NCBI GenBank assembly: GCA_052143575.1 | Contig: JBKQSP010000043.1 | Coordinates: forward strand, 62,001 to 126,000 | Reading direction: 5' to 3' | Length of the DNA stretch: 64,000 bases | Source of the DNA: JAKACA01 sp052143575 | GTDB lineage: Bacteria > Actinomycetota > Acidimicrobiia > Acidimicrobiales > Bog-793 | Part shown: positions 20,279 through 28,561 of the stretch, piece after piece | Layout of the letters: each line of letters begins with the position of its first letter | Position numbering within the stretch: the stretch's first letter is position 1 | Position numbers and translations under genes: made by a program | Notes under the pieces: generated by a model | Told to the model about the DNA's origin: nothing | What the model saw: the letters and a program-made list of their open reading frames with translations, nothing else | Databases searched by the model: none

Positions 20279-21220
20279 ATGACGGCAGCCATCGCCGTAG
20301 CCGGTCTGCACAAGCATTTTGGGGACGTGCAGGCCGTCCGGGGTGTCGACCTCGAGGTTCCGGGGGGCACCGTCTTCGCGTTGCTCGGCCCGAACGGCGC
20401 CGGGAAGACGACGACGGTGGAGATCCTCGAGGGGTTTCTCGGCCGGGACGCCGGTGAGGTCCGAGTCCTCGGTCTCGACCCGGCTCACGACCGTCGATCA
20501 CTTCTCGAGCGCGTCGGGATCGTGCTGCAGGAGACAGCCGTCGAACCGTTCCTGACTGTGCGGGAGACGCTGGCTCGCCGAGCTGTTCTCTACCCGCGTC
20601 CCCGCCGGCCCGACGACGTCATCGAAACCGTCGGGCTCGAGGAGAAGGCGTCCGCCCGCGTGCGGTCCCTTTCGGGGGGGCAGCTACGACGCCTCGATCT
20701 CGGCCTCGGTCTCATCGGCGACCCCGAGGTGCTCTTCCTCGATGAGCCGACGACGGGCTTCGATCCGAACGCTCGGCGAGAGGCGTGGGAGGTCGTGCGT
20801 CGTTTGGCCTCCGAGGGTCGAACGGTGCTCCTCACGACGCACTACATGGACGAGGCGCAGGCGCTGGCCGATCAAGTCGCCGTCATCACCCGAGGGCAGA
20901 TCGTGGCCACCGGCACACCGGACTCCATCGGTGGGCGATCGACCGGTGCGACGACGGTTCGTTTCCTCTTGCCACAGGGCGCCGGCGGCCTGACCGATCT
21001 GCCGCTGCCGCTCACGGGCATCACGCCCTCACTCTCGGATTCGCCCGACGGGCGGCTCGTCGAGATCGAGACGGCCACACCGACCGCCTTGCTGGCGCGG
21101 CTGACGTCGTGGGCGGTCGAGCGCGGCATCGAGCTCGAGCGGCTGGACGTGAGCCGACCGTCCCTCGAGGACGTCTACCTGGCGATCACCTCCGACGACG
21201 ACCCCGCCGGTGCACCGTGA
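20279..21220 (+). CDS. ABC transporter ATP-binding protein (DrrA type)
   Basis: This 313-residue nucleotide-binding subunit has Walker A GPNGAGKTTT, the signature SLSGGQLRR, Walker B LFLDEPTTGFDP and the H-loop LLTTHYMDEAQ. The C-terminal 90 residues form the extra domain common to DrrA/CcmA-like exporters for drugs, lipids or polysaccharides. It is coupled to the permease gene by a GTGA overlap. The pair is on the opposite strand to its neighbours and interrupts the conserved order tsaC-(wecA)-atp, suggesting a later insertion. Confidence 0.92.
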   Translation: MTAAIAVAGLHKHFGDVQAVRGVDLEVPGGTVFALLGPNGAGKTTTVEILEGFLGRDAGEVRVLGLDPAHDRRSLLERVGIVLQETAVEPFLTVRETLARRAVLYPRPRRPDDVIETVGLEEKASARVRSLSGGQLRRLDLGLGLIGDPEVLFLDEPTTGFDPNARREAWEVVRRLASEGRTVLLTTHYMDEAQALADQVAVITRGQIVATGTPDSIGGRSTGATTVRFLLPQGAGGLTDLPLPLTGITPSLSDSPDGRLVEIETATPTALLARLTSWAVERGIELERLDVSRPSLEDVYLAITSDDDPAGAP

Positions 21221-22002
21221 AGACGGCTCGAATGATGGCTTCGGAGTTGAAGTACCAGCAGCTCAGCTACTGGCGCAACCCGCTCGGGGCGTTCTTCACC
21301 TTCTTCATGCCGGTCATGTTCCTCGTCATCTTCGGCAGCCTCTACAACAATCAGAAGGCGCCGTCGGCCCTCGGCGTCGGCGGGGCGATCAGCTTCGACC
21401 AGTACTTCGTGCCGGCCATCCTCACCCTGGGCGTCATCTCGGCCTGCTACACCCAGCTCGCCATCCAGCTGTCCAACCAGCGCGACGCCGGTCTGTTGAA
21501 GCGTGTTCGTTCCTCGCCCCTGCCGCCGGCCGGCTACCTGTTCACCGTCGTGCTGAGCTGTCTCATCCGCACGGTCCTGCTCGTCGGCATCACGCTGGCA
21601 GTGGGAGGCCTCTTCTACGGGCTCGTCTTTCCGGCACACGCAGCCCTCGCCCTCGTCGTCGTCGTGGGGGTGGCCTCTGTCACCTTCAGCGCCATCGGGA
21701 TCGCCATCACGGCCGCCATCCCGAACGCCGATGCCGCCCCGGCCGTCGTCAACGGCATCTATCTGCCGCTCATGTTCATCTCAGGGACGTTCTTCCCCCT
21801 CTCCTCGGGCTCGATCCTCACCAAGATCGCCAGCTTCTTTCCCGTGAGGCCGTTCGTGCAAGCCTCCTTCGCCGCCCTCAACCCGCTCGTTCACGGTGCG
21901 GGCATCGAGTGGCGCCAGGTGGGCGCCATGTTGATCTGGTGCGCCGCTGCCGCCTTCGTCGCCGTGCGACGGTTCCGCTGGGTGCCGGTCCGCTCGAACT
22001 GA
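21217..22002 (+). CDS. ABC-2 type transporter permease
   Basis: This 261-residue membrane protein has about six hydrophobic helices in the ABC-2 pattern, starting with MMASELKYQQLSYWRNPLGAFFTFFMPVMFL and containing FISGTFFPLS before the last helices. It pairs with the preceding ATP-binding subunit to form an exporter of unknown substrate. The GTG at 21217 overlaps the stop of the partner gene. Confidence 0.9.
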   Translation: MKTARMMASELKYQQLSYWRNPLGAFFTFFMPVMFLVIFGSLYNNQKAPSALGVGGAISFDQYFVPAILTLGVISACYTQLAIQLSNQRDAGLLKRVRSSPLPPAGYLFTVVLSCLIRTVLLVGITLAVGGLFYGLVFPAHAALALVVVVGVASVTFSAIGIAITAAIPNADAAPAVVNGIYLPLMFISGTFFPLSSGSILTKIASFFPVRPFVQASFAALNPLVHGAGIEWRQVGAMLIWCAAAAFVAVRRFRWVPVRSN

Positions 22003-22023
22003 GCGGAGCCGGCAGCTTGCCCG

Positions 22024-22638
22024 TCACGTGGCGCCGGCGCCGGCGTCGTCGCCGCCGAGCACACCCTCGATGTCGGCGAAAGGAATCGCCCCGCCGCGCA
22101 GGCAGCTGACCCCTTCCGGCCCGAGGGCAACGACGGTGGACGGCTCGCCGTCGGCTTCGCCGCCGTCGAGGACCCTCACGGCTCCGGCGAAGGCGGCCAG
22201 CACCTCGGCGGCGGAACGGCACGGCGGCCCCCCGTGGCGGTTGGCACTCGAGACGGCAAGGGGGCCGCTCGCTCGCAGCAGCCGGGAGACCACAGCGTGG
22301 TCGGGACAGCGCAGGCCGATCGTGGCGGGATCACCTCCGAGCTCGAAGCCCGCGGCGGCCGGCCGGCGTGGCACGACGATCGTGAGGGCACCGGGCCAGA
22401 ATCGCTCCGCCAGCAGCAGGGCAGGACCGTCCAAGACGCCGAGCCGCTCCGCAACCGTCCGATCGGCCACGAGGACGGGAAGGGGCACCATCTCGGGGCG
22501 CCCCTTCAGGGCGAAGAGCCGTCTGGTGGCACCGTCTCGGCGGGGATCGACGGCGAGACCGTAGACCGTGTCGGTCGGCACCGCGACGACCTCGCCGCGG
22601 GCGAGTGCCGACACGGCGGCGGCTTCCCCCACGATCAC
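22024..22638 (-). CDS. tsaC: L-threonylcarbamoyladenylate synthase (Sua5/YrdC/TsaC)
   Basis: The enzyme makes threonylcarbamoyl-AMP for the t6A37 modification of ANN-decoding tRNAs. The 204-residue single YrdC domain shows PTDTVYGLAVDP, the KR-type loop LKGRPEMVPLPVLV and SSANRHGGPP. It is a short TsaC form without the extra Sua5 domain. The GTG at 22638 overlaps the prmC stop (GTGA). The prmC-tsaC order is that of mycobacteria. Confidence 0.92.
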   Translation of the reverse strand: MIVGEAAAVSALARGEVVAVPTDTVYGLAVDPRRDGATRRLFALKGRPEMVPLPVLVADRTVAERLGVLDGPALLLAERFWPGALTIVVPRRPAAAGFELGGDPATIGLRCPDHAVVSRLLRASGPLAVSSANRHGGPPCRSAAEVLAAFAGAVRVLDGGEADGEPSTVVALGPEGVSCLRGGAIPFADIEGVLGGDDAGAGAT

Positions 22639-23531
22639 GCCGTGCTCCGCCCGACGAGGACGCGGGGGCGCCCCGCCAGGTCGGCGACCACCTCCGCCCA
22701 CCCGTAGGCGCCGCGAGCGGTCATGAGGTCGAGGGCGGCGCTGGCCTGATGGGGAGCGATCTCGACGACGAGGGCGCCGCCCGGGCGCAACCAGGCCGGC
22801 GCCTCGGCGACGAGGCGGGAGATGGCCTCGAGACCGCTGGCACCCGCAACGAGTGCCTCGTAGGGGTCGTACTCGCGCACGACGGCCTCGAGCTTGCCCC
22901 ACTCGTCGGCGGCCAGGTAGGGCGGGTTCGAGACGATGACGGCAATGTCGCCTGTCAGCTCGTCCGGCACGGCCTCGAACCAGTCACCCTCGGCGAGGGT
23001 GACACGGCGTCGGACCTCGTCGGGCTGGCGAGCGAGGTTCTCGCCTGCCAGCTCGAGCGCCTGGGGTGAGCGGTCGGTGGCGAGAACGACGGCTCGCCGG
23101 CACTCCGAGGCGATGGAGAGCGCGATGACGCCCGAGCCGGTTCCCAGATCCACGACACGCGGCGGCGGGCCGACACGGGCGAGTTGGACGAGCGCCTGCT
23201 CGACGACCGTCTCGGTCTCCGGTCTCGGGACGAGCGCCCTCCCGTCGACGGCGACTTCCAACCCCCGAAACCCCCACGCTCCCATCACCCACTGCAACGG
23301 CTCCCCGGACCGGCGGCGCTCGACGAGGGCACGCACCCGCGCAGGCACCGTCGGCGGGGCCGCCTCGTCGAGGCAGCGGAGGAGCTCGCTCGCCTGCAGG
23401 CCGCCGGCGTGCAGCAGGATCCAGCGAGCCTCCTGCGGATCGCCGAGCGCCTCGGTGGCCTCCGCCATGAGCCGTCGCCAGCTGAGCGCCGAAGGCCGGC
23501 GGGGGGCCCGGCCCTCGATGGCGCCGCTCAT
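22635..23531 (-). CDS. prmC: Peptide chain release factor N5-glutamine methyltransferase
   Basis: PrmC (HemK) methylates the glutamine of the GGQ motif in release factors using S-adenosylmethionine. The 298-residue protein has an N-terminal helical domain, the SAM-binding VVDLGTGSGVIALSIA and the substrate motif SNPPYLAADEW. It starts six bases downstream of prfA, which encodes its substrate, so enzyme and target are co-expressed. Confidence 0.94.
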   Translation of the reverse strand: MSGAIEGRAPRRPSALSWRRLMAEATEALGDPQEARWILLHAGGLQASELLRCLDEAAPPTVPARVRALVERRRSGEPLQWVMGAWGFRGLEVAVDGRALVPRPETETVVEQALVQLARVGPPPRVVDLGTGSGVIALSIASECRRAVVLATDRSPQALELAGENLARQPDEVRRRVTLAEGDWFEAVPDELTGDIAVIVSNPPYLAADEWGKLEAVVREYDPYEALVAGASGLEAISRLVAEAPAWLRPGGALVVEIAPHQASAALDLMTARGAYGWAEVVADLAGRPRVLVGRSTA

Positions 23532-23537
23532 GCGGGC

Positions 23538-24599
23538 TCATTCCCCGACAAGCTGTCGCGATCGTTCGTCGTTGACGAGAGCGTCGACCAGCTCGTCGAG
23601 GTCGCCGAGCAGGACGCGATCGAGCTTGTGGAGGGTGAGCCCGATGCGGTGATCGGTCACCCGGTTGTCCTTGTAGTTGTACGTGCGGATCTTGTCCGAG
23701 CGGCCACCCGAACCGACCTGGGCCCTTCGCTCCTTGGCCTGCGCCGCCTCCTGCTTGGCGCGCTCCTGCTCGTAGAGGCGGGCACGCAGCACCTGCATGG
23801 CGCGGGCACGGTTCTGGATCTGGCTCTTCTCGTCCTGCATGGCGACCGTAACGCCCGTCGGCAGGTGGGTGATCCGGACGGCCGAGTCGGTCGTGTTGAC
23901 GGACTGCCCGCCCGGGCCGGTGGAGCGGTAGACGTCGACGCGCAAGTCGTTGTCCTCGATCTCGATCTCGACCTCGTCCGCCTCGGGCAGGACGTTCACG
24001 GCCGCCGCCGAGGTGTGCACGCGACCCTGCGACTCCGTCACGGGCACTCGTTGCACGCGGTGGGTGCCCGCTTCGTGCTTCATGCGCTGCCAGGCGTCGT
24101 CACCCTTCACGACGAAGGTCACCGAGTCGATACCGCCGAGATCCGACGAGCGGATGTCGAGCACCTCCACTCGCCAGTCGCGCCGGTCGGCGTAGCGCAG
24201 GTACATGTCGAAGAGATCCTTTGCGAACAGGTTCGCCTCCTCGCCGCCCTCTGCGCCGCGGATTTCCACGATGACGTTGCGGCCGTCGTTCGGATCCTTC
24301 GGCAGCAAGAGGGTTCGCAGCTTCTCCTGCAGCTCCGTCACCCGCAAGAGGGCATCGTCGATCTCCTCGGTGGCGAGGTCTCGCTCGTCGCCGGACGACT
24401 CGGCGTGCATCTCCCTGGCGGCGCTCACATCGCTCGTGGCGGCGCGCAGGGCGCGCATCGCCTCGACGACGGTTTCGAGCTCCTTCCGGCGGCGCGAGAG
24501 GTCGCGCAGGGCGCGCTGATCCCTGCCCAGGTCGGGATCGGAGAGGCGCTTCAGTACGTCTTCGTACTCGGCCTCGAATTGCGGGAGCCGTTCGAGCAC
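23538..24599 (-). CDS. prfA: Peptide chain release factor 1
   Basis: RF1 terminates translation at UAA and UAG. The 353-residue protein has the catalytic GGQ motif in STGPGGQSVNTTDSAVRI and the stop-codon recognition region around HRVQRVPVTESQGRVHTS, with the PxT-type tripeptide (PVT) that marks RF1. The start is GTG. The gene lies between rpmE and prmC. Confidence 0.95.
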   Translation of the reverse strand: MLERLPQFEAEYEDVLKRLSDPDLGRDQRALRDLSRRRKELETVVEAMRALRAATSDVSAAREMHAESSGDERDLATEEIDDALLRVTELQEKLRTLLLPKDPNDGRNVIVEIRGAEGGEEANLFAKDLFDMYLRYADRRDWRVEVLDIRSSDLGGIDSVTFVVKGDDAWQRMKHEAGTHRVQRVPVTESQGRVHTSAAAVNVLPEADEVEIEIEDNDLRVDVYRSTGPGGQSVNTTDSAVRITHLPTGVTVAMQDEKSQIQNRARAMQVLRARLYEQERAKQEAAQAKERRAQVGSGGRSDKIRTYNYKDNRVTDHRIGLTLHKLDRVLLGDLDELVDALVNDERSRQLVGE

Positions 24600-24646
24600 G
24601 TCAGCAGGCTACCGACGTGCGGACTGCGAGCCGATGAGGCCTGGGG

Positions 24647-24862
24647 TCAGCTCTTCTTGCCCTTGCGGCGGCCGTACCGGCGCTCGAAGCGCTCCACGCG
24701 GCCACCCGTGTCGACGAGCTTCTGCTTGCCCGTGTAGAACGGGTGGCACTCGTTGCAGAGCTCGACGTGCAGGTCGGACGACGTCGAGCGGGTCTCGAAG
24801 GTGTTGCCGCACGAGCAGTGCACCTTGGCGATCCCGTAGTGCGGGTGAATATCGGTCTTCAT
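24647..24862 (-). CDS. rpmE: 50S ribosomal protein L31, zinc-binding form
   Basis: This 71-residue L31 contains the cysteine set of the zinc-binding (C+) type: HCSCGNTF followed by LCNECHPFYTGKQK. It begins with the family MKTDIHPHY. The basic end (RRYGRRKGKKS) is usual. A GGAG sequence precedes the ATG, and a TAGACT hexamer ten bases upstream could be its own promoter within the rho-rpmE-prfA run. Confidence 0.95.
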   Translation of the reverse strand: MKTDIHPHYGIAKVHCSCGNTFETRSTSSDLHVELCNECHPFYTGKQKLVDTGGRVERFERRYGRRKGKKS

Positions 24863-24971
24863 GGCGATCTCCAGTCTATGGGCAGATGGGCGAGGCAAAT
24901 TCGTGGCGCCCCACCTGCTTTGCACGTGAGGGCGGCCTCCGAGAACCGCGAGATAGGCGGGGCCCCTTCGA

Positions 24972-26987
24972 TCAGTTGGACGGTGTCGGTGCCTTGGCGA
25001 TCTCGGCGAGGAACTCGTCGTTCGAGCGTGTCGTCTTGATCTTGTCCACGAGCAGCTCGAGACCGGCGGCTGCGCTTCCTTCGGCCCCGAGGGCGTTGAG
25101 GACTCGGCGCAACTTCCAGACCTGCTGCAGCTGTGAGCGGTCGAAGAGGAGCTCCTCGTGCCGTGTCGAGCTGGCATTGACGTCGATCGCCGGGTAGATG
25201 CGGCGCTCGGCCAGCTTGCGGTCGAGGCGGAGCTCCATGTTGCCCGTCCCCTTGAACTCCTCGAAGATGACTTCGTCCATCTTGGAGCCCGTCTCGATGA
25301 GGGCTGTGGCGAGGATGGTCAAGGAGCCACCTTCCTCCACGTTGCGGGCGGCGCCGAAGAACTTCTTCGGCGGGTAGAGCGCTCCGGAGTCGACACCACC
25401 GGACATGATGCGCCCGGTCGCCGGCTGGGCGAGGTTGTAGGCGCGGGCGAGTCGCGTGATGCCGTCGAGGATGATGACGACGTCACGTCCCATCTCCACG
25501 AGCCGCTTCGCCCGTTCCATCGTGAGCTCCGAGAGCGCCGTGTGCTCGTCGGCCGGGCGGTCGAAGGTCGAGGCGATGACCTCGCCCTTCACCGAGCGGC
25601 GCATGTCGGTGACCTCTTCGGGTCGCTCGTCGACGAGCAGGACCATGAGGTGCACGCTCGGGTTGTTGAGCTCGACCGAGTGGGCGATCTGCTTCATGAT
25701 CGTGGTCTTGCCGGCCTTGGAGGGCGACACGATCATCCCGCGCTGCCCCTTGCCGATCGGCGAGATGAGGTCGATGATTCGAGCCGTGACGTTCGTCGGG
25801 TCCTCGCGGTTCTCGAGCCGTAACCGCTCGTCGGGGAACAGCGGTGTGAGGTCCTCGAAACGAGGCCGCTCCCTCGCCTCGTCCGGCGTCATCCCGTTGA
25901 TCGAGTCGATGCGCAACAACGCCGGGTACTTCTCACTCGGTCCGGCCGGGCGGCAGGCGCCTTCGACGGCATCGCCACGCCGGAGCGAGAAGCGACGGGC
26001 CTGGCTCACCGAGACATAGACGTCCTTGGCGCTCGCAAGGTAGCCACTCGTGCGGAGGAACCCGTATCCTTCCTCCTTCAGGTCGAGCAGACCCTTGACG
26101 GGCACGAGCTCGCCGGAGAAGGGGGCGTCCGCCTGGGGACCACCCTGCAGCTCCCGATCGGTGCGGTCACGGCCGCGACGGCGCCGGCTCCTGCGATTGC
26201 CGGCGTCCCCCTGGCCGGCCTGGTTCTGGCTCTGGTTCTGGCCCTGCCCACCGCCGCCCATGATCTGATTGCCCTGATTGCCCTGCTGCGGCCGTTGGTG
26301 ACGGTTCTGCTGCTGGTTGGAGCGATCGTGGTTGTTGCGGTCGTTGCGATCCGGCCGCTCCTGCCGCTCGACGGGGCCCTGCGCGCTCAGCGCGTCGTCG
26401 TGGATGAAACGAGCCGCCCCCGTCACGGTGCCTGAGCCGTTGCCGACCGTTGAGGCGGCATCGCCCTGCTCGCCGGCTCGCCCGGCCTGCTCGGCCGTGT
26501 CGGCGGCGGTCGCCCCGTCCGGGACGCCGCCCTCGCCGGCGGTGTCAGACGCCGTCTCGGACCTGTCGACCGCCGTGTGCGCAGGCGACGTCGTGTCGGC
26601 GCCGTCATGGACGGCCGCCGTGTCCTCCGCACTGCCGGCCTCGCTGGTGACGGCATCGTCGGCTGCGGCCGCTTTCGCCTTCGTGCTGCGCCCACGCGCG
26701 GCGCGTGGCTTCGCCACCTTGCCATTCGTGGAGGCGTCGAGGTCTTGGCCGGCATGCATGACGCTCGGCTCCCCCTCCGGTGAGGAGGCAGGCGGAGCGG
26801 CCGGCCCGCCGTTGCTTCCGTTGCTTTCGGCGCCGACTTCGACACCGGCCGCACGCAGGATCTGGTCGACCAGGTCGGCTTTCTTGACCCGGGCGACCGG
26901 CTCCAGCGACATCGCCGTGGCGATCGCCTTGAGCTCCTCGCGCTCCTTACGTTCCAGAATCGAACGCTCGAGCTGCTCTCCGCTCAT
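24972..26987 (-). CDS. rho: Transcription termination factor Rho with long N-terminal insertion
   Basis: Rho is the hexameric RNA-dependent ATPase that terminates transcription. The 671-residue protein has an N-terminal Rho_N helical domain (EREELKAIATAMSLEPVARVKKADLVDQIL), then about 220 residues of low-complexity sequence (Ala/Asp/Gly-rich, then an Asn/Gln/Arg-rich stretch), an RNA-binding cold-shock-like domain (GLLDLKEEGYGFLRTSGYLAS) and the ATPase domain with P-loop SPSKAGKTTIM. Such insertions are usual in actinobacterial Rho. The ATG at 26987 is preceded by AGAGGA six bases upstream, so it is preferred over the longer frame. Confidence 0.96.
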   Translation of the reverse strand: MSGEQLERSILERKEREELKAIATAMSLEPVARVKKADLVDQILRAAGVEVGAESNGSNGGPAAPPASSPEGEPSVMHAGQDLDASTNGKVAKPRAARGRSTKAKAAAADDAVTSEAGSAEDTAAVHDGADTTSPAHTAVDRSETASDTAGEGGVPDGATAADTAEQAGRAGEQGDAASTVGNGSGTVTGAARFIHDDALSAQGPVERQERPDRNDRNNHDRSNQQQNRHQRPQQGNQGNQIMGGGGQGQNQSQNQAGQGDAGNRRSRRRRGRDRTDRELQGGPQADAPFSGELVPVKGLLDLKEEGYGFLRTSGYLASAKDVYVSVSQARRFSLRRGDAVEGACRPAGPSEKYPALLRIDSINGMTPDEARERPRFEDLTPLFPDERLRLENREDPTNVTARIIDLISPIGKGQRGMIVSPSKAGKTTIMKQIAHSVELNNPSVHLMVLLVDERPEEVTDMRRSVKGEVIASTFDRPADEHTALSELTMERAKRLVEMGRDVVIILDGITRLARAYNLAQPATGRIMSGGVDSGALYPPKKFFGAARNVEEGGSLTILATALIETGSKMDEVIFEEFKGTGNMELRLDRKLAERRIYPAIDVNASSTRHEELLFDRSQLQQVWKLRRVLNALGAEGSAAAGLELLVDKIKTTRSNDEFLAEIAKAPTPSN

Positions 26988-27052
26988 CGAGTTCCTCTCT
27001 TGTTGAGACTCGGTCTGCTGGTGATTGTGTTGCAAGATGGCCCCTCGCCTCC

Positions 27053-27070
27053 CCACCGGTTCACCGGTGG
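27053..27070. repeat. Perfect inverted repeat in the rho leader
   Basis: CCACCGGT and ACCGGTGG flank a two-base centre. It can form a strong hairpin about 65 nt before the rho start, with no following T-run that would make it a classical terminator. Confidence 0.5.
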
Positions 27071-27367
27071 AGGAGTGTGCAGCGGCATCCACCCCCGGTG
27101 GCGGGATGTGTCGCCACCTTCGCTTCCTCCTTGGGCCGGCGCCACGATGGAACCGGCAGCGGAAACCCGAGCCGCATCGGCTTGCCGATGCGATTCAGGT
27201 TGGCTCCGGGATCAAAGGACGCTCGGCTCGTTCGGCACGATCAGGCAGAGGAAGGGAAACGCGGTGGAGGGTGCAGACCGAAAACTCCGGCGATTCCCGC
27301 CCGCCCTCAACGGTTGCCTCCAGCGTTGCTGTGAGGCCGCCCCCGCGACGACGAGGAAGACATTCAG

Positions 27368-27396
27368 ATGCTAGCGCCGAACACCGGGTCGGGCAA
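27368..27396 (-). promoter_or_regulatory. Sigma70-type promoter for rho
   Basis: On the minus strand TTGCCC (27396-27391) and TAGCAT (27373-27368) are separated by exactly 17 bp, a good housekeeping promoter match directed at rho. Confidence 0.5.
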
Positions 27397-27469
27397 CAAC
27401 GTGCCCGCACCGCCCCCCGACGCTTCTCGCACTCTAGCGGTTGCCGACGCCAAGAAGGCCGCGGACGGC

Positions 27470-28561
27470 TCACAAACCGAGTGCAGCGAGAACCGATCCC
27501 GTGTCGGCCGGCAACGAGTCCGGCACTGCCACCTGATCGATGGCAAGCCCAGGGTCCTTGAGGCCATTGCCCGTGAGGACGCACACGACACGGGAGCCCT
27601 CCGGCACGCCGAACTTCAGGAGGCCGGCAACCGACGCTGCCGAGGCCGCCTCGCAGAACACCGACTCCTCTCGTGCCAGCCACGCGTATGACTCCAGGAT
27701 CTCCTCGTCGGTGACCGCTTCGATGCGCCCACCCGACTCACTCGAAGCGGCGGTGGCGCCATACCAGGACGCCGGGTTGCCGATCCGGATGGCCGTGGCG
27801 ATCGTCTGCGGTTCCTCCACCGGCTTGCCCTCGACGATGGGCGCAGCCCCGGCGGCCTGGAAGCCGAACATCCGGGGCAGCCGGGTCGCGCGACCCGCAG
27901 CCTTGTACTCGCAATAACCCCGCCAGTAGGCCGTGATATTCCCGGCGTTGCCGACGGGCAGGCAGTGGACGTCCGGGGCGTCGCCGAGGACGTCGACGAT
28001 CTCGAAGGCCCCCGTCATCTGCCCGGCGATCCGGTCGGGGTTGATCGAGTTCACTACCGTCACCGGTGCGCGCCCCGGCAGGTCCCGCACGATGGCGAGG
28101 GCGGCGTCGAAGTTGCCCTGGATCTGGATGACCGTCGCACCGTGTACGAGTGCCTGCGCCAGCTTGCCGAGGGCGATGTGTCCCTCCGGGATGAGCACGG
28201 CGCAGCGCATGCCGGCGCGGGCCGCATAGGCGGCCGCCGAGGCCGAGGTGTTACCGGTGGAGGCGCATACGACGACTTCGACGCCCGACTCGGCCGCTTT
28301 CGAGATGGCGAGCGTCATCCCGCGATCCTTGAACGACCCCGTCGGGTTGGCACCTTCGATCTTCAGCCACACCTCGGCGCCGAGGCGTTCGGAGAGGCGG
28401 CTCGCCAGCAGGAGCGGCGTCCCGCCTTCTTGCAAGGTGACGACGGGAGTGAGCTCGCTCACGGGCAGAAACGCCCGGTACTCCTCGAGCACGCCCCGCC
28501 ACGGCCGCAACGCCGGGGCGGGTACCGAACCTCCGTCGGAGGCCTCGACCGCCCCGCTCAC
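27470..28561 (-). CDS. thrC: Threonine synthase
   Basis: ThrC converts O-phosphohomoserine to threonine. The 363-residue fold-type II PLP enzyme has the Schiff-base lysine in GSFKDRGMTLA, the phosphate-binding ASTGNTSASAAAYAARAG and the SINPDRIAGQ segment. The GTG start overlaps the hom stop (GTGA). In mycobacteria thrB (homoserine kinase) follows thrC; here the next gene is rho, so the kinase must lie elsewhere. Confidence 0.95.
   Translation of the reverse strand: MSGAVEASDGGSVPAPALRPWRGVLEEYRAFLPVSELTPVVTLQEGGTPLLLASRLSERLGAEVWLKIEGANPTGSFKDRGMTLAISKAAESGVEVVVCASTGNTSASAAAYAARAGMRCAVLIPEGHIALGKLAQALVHGATVIQIQGNFDAALAIVRDLPGRAPVTVVNSINPDRIAGQMTGAFEIVDVLGDAPDVHCLPVGNAGNITAYWRGYCEYKAAGRATRLPRMFGFQAAGAAPIVEGKPVEEPQTIATAIRIGNPASWYGATAASSESGGRIEAVTDEEILESYAWLAREESVFCEAASAASVAGLLKFGVPEGSRVVCVLTGNGLKDPGLAIDQVAVPDSLPADTGSVLAALGL

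Larger units (their letters stand above)
26988..27469 (-). other. Long 5' leader of rho and intergenic region
   Basis: No gene is seen in these 482 bp between thrC and rho. A promoter-like pair sits at 27368-27396, which would give a leader of about 375 nt. The leader contains a perfect 18-bp palindrome (27053-27070) and a smaller hairpin CCACC-CCC-GGTGG at 27089-27101. A long leader fits the known autoregulation of rho genes, but the mechanism here is inferred. Confidence 0.5.

Noticed and set aside
20279..22002. ABC transporter as part of a mobile element
   Set aside because: Composition matches the neighbours and there are no terminal repeats or recombinase genes, so it is treated as an ordinary inserted operon.
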